A stretch of 64,000 bases of DNA, taken from Pholiota molesta. Lineage: Eukaryota; Basidiomycota; Agaricomycetes; Agaricales; Strophariaceae. Positions 11,563-19,970 of this stretch are shown here, one piece after another (position 1 is the first letter of the stretch; each line of letters begins with the position of its first letter). The stretch is from NCBI GenBank assembly GCA_014925825.1, contig JACGCK010000019.1:434001-498000 (forward strand), given 5' to 3'. The translations under genes were made by a program, and so were the position numbers. The notes beneath the pieces are model-generated. The model made no database searches, was not told where the DNA came from, and was given only the letters and a program-made list of their open reading frames with translations.

Positions 11563-13078
11563 TTAAGGAATAGAAAGACCTTGCTGAACTTGTGTACGTC
11601 CAGAAATAGTCTGGAACCACCTCTACAAGCATCACAGGTGAGCAATTTTCAAGCCAAAAATAATTTCCGCACTCGGGTAGAGTCGGAAAGAATGAAATCA
11701 TAACGCACACTCAAAGCTGGCCACTTATCCAAGGACTCTATTCCCGAGAACTTATGTCCGGCAATCCTAAAACCCAGGGACGTACAATTTAGTAGCACTC
11801 AGAAAGGACGAAATAGCGCACGCTTACCATGGGAAGGCGTTCATGTCAGCGATCGTGTATTTTCCCTTTCCTTCACCGGCCAGGAAATCGCGTTCTGCGA
11901 GTCGCAGTTGCAGGACGCCAAATAGTCGCTCGGTCTCGTCCAGATAGCCTAGAACAAAGAAGGATCACGAATAGGTCGATATGGTGCCTCCTTACGCGGA
12001 TATTGAGCGGCAAAGGTTCCGCATATTAGACCTACGTTTCTTTGCGTAGGGAATGTCCACCGGAGCAAAGCTATTGAAGTGGTTGGCTGAACAGATCAAA
12101 CAATGAGAAGAGGGTCAGTTGGATGCTTAACTCCTCAAACGAGTCCAGAAACGGCGGAAGGATGGAATTAGAAGAGACTTACATTGTCCTTGCATAGGAC
12201 CAAGGCCGCCATGCTATGGTTTGATTATAGAAATTTTATGGGAGCTGATTAGTAGTCCGCTTGAAACTTTAATCGAACTCAAGACTTACAGCCCAAAAAA
12301 TCCATTGCAGCATGACGCTATGATCTAATGGCTGTTTGACAGGGTCAAACCAAAACTGATCCTCTTTATCGACGGCTCGAGCTAGGTACAGCAACATTGC
12401 CGCCGTCTCGAATACAACAAAATTATGCTGCGTCCGGTCAACGAGGACGGGTATACGGCCGTTTGGATTCATTGCAAGAAACCAAGGCTCCTTCTGTGTA
12501 TTTTGCGAGATGTCAATTGGGTAGACACTACGATCGTATTGAATGAAATGATGCGGAGGACGTGCAGATTGTTTATGATCGTAATATTCGGTGATCGATG
12601 AGTTCCCAAATAAAGGTCGGACCAGCAGACGATCCGATATTGAAGTGAACGTAGAGTGGTGAAGCATAAGGCAAAAAGTAAAGGTCAGTATGCCATGTCA
12701 AACCAAGGTTGATACGCACTCATAATCAGGTAACCCATAATACGCTCTGAGCTCCTCCAGGAATATAGACACCTTGCGCCCATTAGGTGTCCTTCCCGTG
12801 AACAGCTGGAAAGGCGCATCAGATTCAGCTAATAACGGCAATGAGCCGTTCGTTTGCGCAGATGCACCGCTTGTAAAGGTGGCTGAAGTTCCTTTCCCGG
12901 GCTTGAAAGACACAGCTGGGTGTCTTGAAAGTGTTGACGAAGAGTACCGAACATTGCGAGCGGAGGCCAAAGACGTAGTCAATATTCTCCGAGTCGTTCC
13001 GCCAATGTGGAAATTCCGCGCGTTCGAGGCCAGATGAGAGCTTAGTGACAACATGTCTCTAAGTTCTAGCTTCGCCAA
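11563..13078 (-). CDS. Glutathione S-transferase, Ure2-like, with N-terminal extension
   Basis: Thioredoxin-fold GST. The start at 13078 opens [20 protein letters not shown]. About 80 Ser/Arg-rich residues precede the GST N-domain, which starts [19 protein letters not shown] and joins by an intron at PDY to [20 protein letters not shown]. The fold then shows [11 protein letters not shown] and [10 protein letters not shown]. The helical domain has [59 protein letters not shown] and a final exon [19 protein letters not shown]. Each junction is in frame with a consensus donor and acceptor, so the gene appears intact with about six short introns. The extension may direct it to mitochondria. Substrate unknown; Ure2-like members include peroxidase- and disulfide-reductase-type enzymes. 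Confidence 0.85.
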
Positions 13079-13451
13079 AGCCTAAGGATAAGAAGTAAAC
13101 GAGATGACAGGCCAAATAGGCTCCCCAAGATCGGTGTTGAGTCGGTGGCGAGAGTCAAAAATATGTGACGTGCCTGTCCAGGAAAATTTTGGTCAAAACT
13201 CAACAAAGTCCTGAAGTTTTGAAGCTAGGTTGCTGCAAGTATTCGTAAGAGCCTGAGTGTTAGAATTACTCAGCTCGCACTTTGCCTTGAAGTGAGTAAG
13301 CAAAGGATATGTCATAGCGCAATCGCAACAGCCACAGAATTTGGAAACACACCCAGCGAGACCCAGCGTGGTGCAAGATTTTGTCGCCGTCGGCGCATCC
13401 GCTGATGCATGATGGCGGGAATACCGGTCCCGACACCCTACCAGACACCTA
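13079..13451. other. Intergenic, left flank of the TA-flanked element
   Basis: No exon recognised. Contains the GST promoter and the sequence into which the 857-bp inverted-repeat element inserted at TA (13450-13451). Confidence 0.4.
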
Positions 13452-13485
13452 TGGTGCACCAGCCCTAGTCACCGCCTATTTGGAC
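13452..13485 (+). repeat. Left terminal inverted repeat of the TA-flanked element
   Basis: 34 bp, pairs with 14275-14308 with a single C/T mismatch. Confidence 0.88.
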
Positions 13486-14274
13486 AGTGGCCAAATTTGG
13501 GACGGAAAAGTTCAAAATTTGAGAGACCCAGATCTCGATGGAAAATTTCAAACTAAGCATTTTGCACACCTAGAATTGCCCGACTGACATGGCACAGGGA
13601 CCCTGGAGGCTATTCGATGTAGATAAGATTAGATAAACATTAATTTCGGTTTCATGGCAAAACTACAAAAAATGCCACCAGCCATAAAAAGCTCTGGAGA
13701 AAATTCTCTGTTTTCCATGCCCGAGCAGCCAAATTGGCCAAACTTTCCAAATTGGCCCCTCAATATCAATTGGATTCCGATGCCCCAATACCAATATCAT
13801 CTGATTCTGAAGAAGACAAGCAAACTCAGTGGATATGAATATCTTTGAATCATTGTGATTGCACATTTGCAATGCTTCAAGAAAATCCTTCGAATGCACT
13901 TTCAATCATTCGAAATGGGAGTAGCATATGGTCTGGTGGATGGAGCTTACAGAAGTGGATTGGATGTAGAAGATGTACAGTTTGAGGTCCAGAAATTCAG
14001 TTCTCGAATGTATAAATTGCATAGGTGGGTTCCAGAGATGCTGTCGCGGTAGTTTGATCAATAGATAAGATTGCGATCATGAGTTATCTAATCTATATTA
14101 CCATATCCGGACATGTAATCTTATCTGGCCAAATCCCTGATGACAAAAATTTATAACTTGCTCAGTTTTGAAGCAATCAAGAAACCCTTTGGAGGTTTGA
14201 ATTATACTTGTAAAAGAAGCATTTCTACCAAGTAACTAAGAAAACCGGGGAAAATCTGATGCCCAATAAATTTA

Positions 14275-14308
14275 GTCCAAATAAGCGGTGACTAGGGCTG
14301 GTGCACCA
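14275..14308 (-). repeat. Right terminal inverted repeat of the TA-flanked element
   Basis: 34 bp, reverse complement of 13452-13485 apart from one base; followed directly by TA. Confidence 0.88.
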
Positions 14309-15824
14309 TATCCGAGTCGACCTTGATGAATCTGATCACGCCAACGCCGCGAGTCTAAAAGTCTATTCAAAGCCTACCTTTAGACCCTGCGGCTGCCAAC
14401 CAAGTACGGCTTTAAGACCCGAGACAGGCACTTAGAGCGCGCCATGTATGATGGTCAGCTACGTAGACCCCGAAATTCGAGCCAAATTCGGCTGATGATG
14501 GTTCAAAAGTAAAAAGGATTGGATATAGAGTTGGAAAGTGAGGGTATTCTACTGTACAACATGTGCAAAGATTCTGAATAACGAATTACAAAACACAGGA
14601 TTTTTTGATGGACACCAAAGAGCGGGCGGCTAGCCTCGTACCTCAGAGTTGGATAAGATGGGACGAAGGGAGGAATGCAAAGGCAAAAACAACCAATTAC
14701 ATGAAACAGAAGATTCGTAGTAAATAAAAGACCAAGTGTATGTACAAGTGCAAGACTGGATGCTAGGAGAGAAGATGGAGAAAATTAAAAGAGTGGAGAC
14801 GAAAGCTAGATGGAGCTGAAAAGAACGTAGATATCTTGACAGAGATGACCGTAGACACAAATGTGCATTATGAACATGGAGGTTGAAAATGGGAAAACTT
14901 GCAGACGATTCAGATGGTATGAATGAGTAAAATGGTCAGAGTATCAAGCAAGATCAAGCATCGAACATTTGACAGGAATAGTGCAGTCTCGGATGCATGG
15001 AACCATGCACATATGGCAAGCGATTTCAAACAGGGATAACAACTCTGTTAGAAACGATAGCTTCAAAGTAACTAGCTCAAAGGGCTGTGTAACAACAAGA
15101 ACAAAAACATGAAAGATAAACACAAACGAGAAAAAAAAAGGGGAGGAGGAAGTATAGAAGGACAGAGAAGAACAGATTGAAAGACTAACAAACAGGATCC
15201 CAAAAAAATGTTATACAGGGGACGCAGAATCTGCCTATAAAATACAATACATCGTCCAAGATGTCATTCCGAAATACTGAGCACGATCGTCAAACATCAT
15301 TTGCACAAAGGACGCCTGAAGCAAAGGCGCCTAGGTGCCACACCCCGACCACCGACCATCGTCCAGATGTGCTTTTTCAGAGGTCGACTGCGTCTAGGTC
15401 CACGGCCTGGAAAGGCAGAACGCGAGGTAAGCAGGAGTAGGTAGATGGAAAACAAAGATGCAAAATAGAATCGGATAGATAATCGACAACAACACCCGAA
15501 GTTAGAACATAAACGCCGATGTGATTTTTGGAAGCAAGAGCAAAGCAAGGCGACAGGAGGGAGAGGAGTACAATAGGAGAGAAATGACGAGCAGAGAAAA
15601 AGGTGTGTGGAAGGGAGGGAAATACGGAAAGTCGTGTCGTGCTTCGGTCGAGTCAGGATGGACGAAGCTACCCCGGTGTCTTGCGTGAATTGACTGGCAG
15701 AATCAGAATCAAACTGAAGAGGAGCGTGGAGAGTAAGTGTGAGTGAGGCCAACAAGAACAGGGAAGCGATGATAGAGCAGTAGCAGCAGCAAGGAGAGAG
15801 GGGTATCTGAAGGAAAGAAAGGCC
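14309..15824. other. Intergenic, 3' flank of the GC-rich regulator
   Basis: About 1.5 kb with no recognisable gene. The part nearest 15824 may be 3' UTR of the minus-strand regulator. A 152-codon minus-strand ORF at 15297-15755 has a Ser/Leu/Cys-rich composition typical of chance ORFs in pyrimidine-rich DNA. Confidence 0.45.
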
Positions 15825-18066
15825 TTAGCTCTCTTCCTCCTCCTCCTCTTCCGGCGCCGCCATCACCACCGAGTTCCGTCTGCTACCCCGTCCCCTCTCT
15901 CGCTCCCTCTCGCGCTCGCGTTCACGTTCGCGCTCCGCCGCACGCTCTCTCTTCGCATCCCGCTCTCTCAAGCTCTCCCTCTCCCTCTCCCGCAGCCCCT
16001 CCCGTTCCCGTTCCCTTTCCCTCTCCACATACTCTCTCTCCCTCTCTCGTTCCCTCTCCCTATCTGAGCCGACAACCATCGGGGCGTCCCTCCCACCGCC
16101 AGACCCCTGGCGGCTCACCAGTGGTGTCCGGCACGGCGAGCCCCCTTGGTCACGCTCTCGGCCACCACCGCCCTCTCCGCCCCAGCCGGGCGACGAGCGC
16201 CGCCGCGGAAGTTCCGGGCGTTCCGGAGCTGCTCGTATGCGCGTATGCACGTTCGAGGGCGACGTGCTCGAGCTGGACCCGGCAGCGGCGTTCGCGCTCG
16301 CATTGGCGTCGCCGCCGCCATTCGTCGCGCTTGGCCCAGCGCCTGTGGACGGGCCTGGCGGAAACGTATACGCCTCGGGCGATGTGCCGTTCGCCTGCCT
16401 CTGTCCTGCAGAGGCGGCGGCGGCAGCAGCAGCGGCGGCCTCGAGCTCCTCCACGCGCCGCTTCAGTGCATCCACATCCTTCATCATACCGCTCATCCGC
16501 CTCTCCACAAGGCCCTCCACCGTCTCGTGCATCCGCTCCTGCTGCGCCGCGAGCGTCTGCATGAGCTGGCGGCTCTCGCGCAGCTGGTCGCCGAGCCACG
16601 TCTTGAGCTGGCGCGAGTCCGCGAGCGCGTCGTAGAAGATCTCGAATGGCGCGAGGAACGCGGCCTTATCGCCCTGGTATCCCGGGCGGTGCAGCGACGT
16701 GGGTGTCGGCGGCACGAGCATGGAGGCGATCGGGACCGACGCCGGGGGCGAGCGCGTGGGAGGCGCACCGCCGCCGCCGCTCGTGCTGGCACCCAGCGCG
16801 GAGGGCCCATGCGGTGGGTTCAGCCCGATCGGATGCGCGTGGTGCTGCTGTTGCTGCGGATGCGGATGCGCCTGCGAATGCAAGTGGATCTGCTGCTGCT
16901 GATGTGGCGCAGAGGCCCCGAGCGGCCCCTGGCCTGGCTGTTGTTGCAGCATTGACAGCCGCGTGGGCGTGGGTGGGACATTGCCCGCCACGCGCCGTGG
17001 GTTCTCGCCCGCGGCGATCGCGGGCAGGCGGGGAGGGCCATGGTAAGGCGTCCCGAGTAGAACTGATTTTGGCCCCCGGCGTGGGGGACGGGCGGCGCGC
17101 TCTGGATGGAGGGCTGGAGCTGCTCGCGGGTGTGGGCCTCGCGCGGGCTGATGACGATATCGGCGGGCTTCCTTTTTCCGCCGAGAAGCGCGGCGCGGCG
17201 GCGGGCGAAGCTTATCGGAGGCGGCGGCAGCGAGTGTTGGGGCGGGGGAGGGGCTGGCTGCTGGGCTGGCTGCGGCTGCTGCAGGGCCTGGGAATGTGCA
17301 TGCCCTTGTTGTTGTTGGGCCTGTTGTTGAGCTTGCTGTTGCTGTTGTTGATGCTGATGTTGATGTTGCTGCTGTTGCTGGTGGAGTTGGTGTTGATGGT
17401 GTTGTTGTGAAGACTGGAGGGATGGAGCGACGCCAGGGGTGGTGGGGACGACCGCTGAGGGTTGGGACGACGCGCAGCGGCGCCGTTGTTGGGACTGCGG
17501 CGCGAGGTGCGTGGAGTGCCGCTGGACTGGGGTGGATTGGGGTTGCCGGTGCCATTCAGGCTGCTGCCGGTGGAGGGCGTCTTGAGCGGGGGCCGATCGT
17601 CGACGGGGGTGTGGGGAGGATTGGGGAGGGGGAGAGGAGGCCGGCGGCGGAGCCCCTGCGCTGCTCGATGAGGGCCTTTTGTTTCTGCTTGACGGTGATC
17701 ATGTTGCGGACCTGCTCGATGGCGGCGGGGTTGTCGCGGTGGACGGTGAAGCCCATGACGACGGGAGAGATGGGGGTGGATGCGGGCTGAGGGTCTGCGG
17801 GAGACGGACATCGATGTGGAGGGGCTGGGGGCGGCGCCGCTGACGGTGACCCTGCGTTTTTTGGGGGCGGGCATGAGGGCGGAGGGGGGCGGGGCGGCGT
17901 CGGGGTCTGCGTCGAGCTCCTGCTTTACGCGGACGGGGTGGTCGTCCTCCTGGGAGCGCTTGCGGGATGCGGGCATGATGGGGGGAAGAGCGTTGTTGGC
18001 GGCGATGGCGTCGAGGGAATGTGTGGAGAAGGCCTGCGCAAACGACGGCAGGGACTGCGTTGACAT
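15825..18066 (-). CDS. Conserved low-complexity protein, putative transcriptional regulator
   Basis: Opens MSTQSLPSFAQAFSTHSLDA at 18066, followed by a KKRR nuclear-localisation-like cluster and a conserved-looking block STPISPVVMGFTVHRDNPAA and VRNMITVKQKQKALIEQRRG. Then come a His/Gln tract (17290-17410), SFARRRAALLGGKRKPADIV, PPTPTRLSMLQQQPG and a coiled-coil-like stretch (FEIFYDALADSRQLKTWLGD to VEELEA, about 16420-16670). The C-terminus is alternating Arg/Glu repeats and a poly-Glu end. I do not recognise a named family, though the block arrangement looks like a basidiomycete hypothetical protein. Frame changes near 17780 (or a 64-nt intron there), 17624, 17450 and a G run at 17030-17033 look like homopolymer losses. 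Only 56 bp separate it from RTT109. Function is inferred only from composition. Confidence 0.65.
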
Positions 18067-18122
18067 GGCGGCGGGGCAACCAGATGGTCGTGCACAGAAC
18101 CAACTTAATTAAAAACAACTCC

Positions 18123-19970
18123 CTACAGTGCCTTCTTTTTCCGACGCACAGCAAGCACCCGCACAGCCGGCCCGGTCACCACCGCCCGGCCCTCCGCCGC
18201 ATTCCGCGCCGCAACCCGCCCGTAGATCCACTCCCCGTACGTCGACGCCGTCGCCACCGCCTCCGGGAACGGGTTCGGCGTCACCTCCATCGGCACACCC
18301 CGGCGCCGCGGCGGCGTCCGCGGCACCTCCAACCGCTCGCGCGCCACAGGCACGCGCCCGCCCTCGCATAACCCTCTGATTGCGCCCTCCACCGTCTCCG
18401 TCGCCTTCGCCGCGCGCTCCCGCGTCGAGAACTCGACGCCCGTCAGCAGCGTCGTCAGGATCCGCTTGTGCACCTGCCCCGGCACCTGCCCCGTCTGCGG
18501 GCCCAGCACCGCCGCCGCCCCGCCGCCACCTGTGCCCTCGCCCTCGCCCCGGCCGCCCGTCGACACCACTAGCGTGAAGAAGCCCGTCACAGCCCCCGCG
18601 ACGCACTCCTGCCGAAACGACATCCGCTCCCAAAACTCGTCCGGCGTCACCTTCCCCAGCTCCCCCAGAGGCCGCTCGCGCTCCTTCTCTTTCTCGGCCC
18701 CCACAATAACCGGCACACTGCCACCCCCTTCCTCTGCGTTTCGACCCTCTTCCAAGCCCTTCCCACGCGCCTCGAGGCTGGCGCTATTCTTAGGTCCCGC
18801 TAGAACGTCCCCAATCGCTGGTAGAGCGGCGTCCGACCCAGATTTGCCAGTCCGCCCCACCACCTCCACAGCCGTCCGCGCCCGCTTGCGCTGCGGGCTC
18901 TTCAGCTCTCCGTCTGTCGTATACGCGATCTCGTCCATGAAGCGCGACTTTGGGTCGTCATCGAACGACGGGATGATGCAGCCCAGGTTCAGGTTGCCAT
19001 AGCCGTTCCTTCGCTTCAGTCCATCGCCTTCCTCCGCCTCCGTCGGCGCAGGCGGCTGGGGGCAGGGCAGCGGCGTCCCATCCGTCTGCGCATATGGGTG
19101 CCCATACACCCACTGCAACCCCACGGGCAGCGTCACGTCTGCTGCCCCTGCGGGCGTCGCGTTCCTCAGCGCATGCTCCGCCTCCAGCGCGCCAAAACCT
19201 GGTAATATATGGTACATCTTCACCTTCAGCCCTCCCTCTTCTTCTTTTTTCTTTTCCCCATCCTCCTTCTCGCTCGCCTTCTGATTCCTCTCCACCACCT
19301 CGCCCGCAACGCGCCCCAGCACGCGGCGCCACCACGCACACAACCCCGTGTCCCCAAGCGGCTTCTTCCCCTCCCAGTCCGCCGAGGCCGAGAACAAGTA
19401 CTGCGCCTGCGCCCGGGCGAAGACGTGCACATAAAGGTGCCGCACGAGCTCGCGCGCGGGGGCCGGCCGCGTCGCGGGGTCGATGAAGTACGACAGCACC
19501 GCGCGGACGAGGCGCGCGGTGGGCGACGGCGCGGCGGCGTAGCCCGTGGAGTCGACCTTGGAGACGTACAGGATCCCGCAGGCGGTGCTGGGGACGATGT
19601 ACAGCGCGGCCTCGACCGCGGAGACGAGGATGCGCGGCGGGCGCTGGGTCTTGGGCGGCGGGGTGCGGGGCCGTGGGGGTGTGCCGTCGTCTTCGTCCGC
19701 CTGGTGCGCGTTCCCGGCTCCGCTGCTGCTGCCTGTTGCACCGCCATCCAAAGGCTGCTCGGAGAGCAGGACTAGAATGTCTTGGACCCAGACGCGCGGG
19801 CTGCGCGGTGTCGCGAACGGGAAGAGGTCGCCGGTGCGGCGCGGCGCGGAGACGAGGGCGTGGACGTGGAACTCGCGCGTTCCGGGATGCGATGCGAGAG
19901 CTTCGAGGATGTGGTCGCGTAGATTCTGTTGTGGGGGAGAAGGATCCGAGGAAGGGTTTTGAGAGGACAT
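18123..19970 (-). CDS. RTT109: Histone H3 K56 acetyltransferase Rtt109
   Basis: Fungal-specific p300-like acetyltransferase that, with Asf1/Vps75-type chaperones, acetylates H3 K56 (and K9) during replication-coupled nucleosome assembly. An uninterrupted 615-codon ORF from MSSQNPSSDPSPPQQNLRDH. Hallmarks: SKVDSTGYAAAPSPTARLVR, FARAQAQYLFSASADWEGKK, GLCAWWRRVLGRV, MYHILPGFGALEAEHAL, GLQWVYGHPYAQTDGTPLPC, LGCIIPSFDDDPKSRFMDEI (the Asp cluster in the active-site region), PDEFWERMSFRQECVAGAVT and GFFTL. It is longer than yeast Rtt109 (436 aa) because of Gly/Glu-rich insertions and a basic C-terminal tail. The ORF stays intact despite very high GC. The promoter must lie between 19971 and 20200. 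Confidence 0.92.
   Translation of the reverse strand: MSSQNPSSDPSPPQQNLRDHILEALASHPGTREFHVHALVSAPRRTGDLFPFATPRSPRVWVQDILVLLSEQPLDGGATGSSSGAGNAHQADEDDGTPPRPRTPPPKTQRPPRILVSAVEAALYIVPSTACGILYVSKVDSTGYAAAPSPTARLVRAVLSYFIDPATRPAPARELVRHLYVHVFARAQAQYLFSASADWEGKKPLGDTGLCAWWRRVLGRVAGEVVERNQKASEKEDGEKKKEEEGGLKVKMYHILPGFGALEAEHALRNATPAGAADVTLPVGLQWVYGHPYAQTDGTPLPCPQPPAPTEAEEGDGLKRRNGYGNLNLGCIIPSFDDDPKSRFMDEIAYTTDGELKSPQRKRARTAVEVVGRTGKSGSDAALPAIGDVLAGPKNSASLEARGKGLEEGRNAEEGGGSVPVIVGAEKEKERERPLGELGKVTPDEFWERMSFRQECVAGAVTGFFTLVVSTGGRGEGEGTGGGGAAAVLGPQTGQVPGQVHKRILTTLLTGVEFSTRERAAKATETVEGAIRGLCEGGRVPVARERLEVPRTPPRRRGVPMEVTPNPFPEAVATASTYGEWIYGRVAARNAAEGRAVVTGPAVRVLAVRRKKKAL

Larger units (their letters stand above)
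13452..14308. mobile_element. Non-autonomous Tc1/mariner-like element (MITE-type), TA target duplication
   Basis: The ends are 34-bp inverted repeats beginning TGGTGCACCAGCCCTAG, at 13452-13485 and 14275-14308, with one mismatch in 34. Each end is flanked by TA (13450-13451 and 14309-14310), the target duplication of Tc1/mariner elements. The 857-bp interior is AT-rich with GATAAGATTAGATAA-like subterminal motifs (13622-13636 and around 14060-14130). No transposase is encoded. A 64-codon ORF with an NWPNFPNWP motif (13654-13848) is probably not functional. It is therefore inferred to depend on a transposase elsewhere in the genome. Confidence 0.82.

Noticed and set aside
15297..15755. 152-codon minus-strand ORF
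   Set aside because: Ser/Cys/Leu-rich, in the expected 3' flank of the regulator, with no known motif.
16646..17410. Long plus-strand ORF antisense to the regulator
   Set aside because: An open frame opposite GC-rich low-complexity coding sequence; Ala/Arg/Leu-rich, no family signature.
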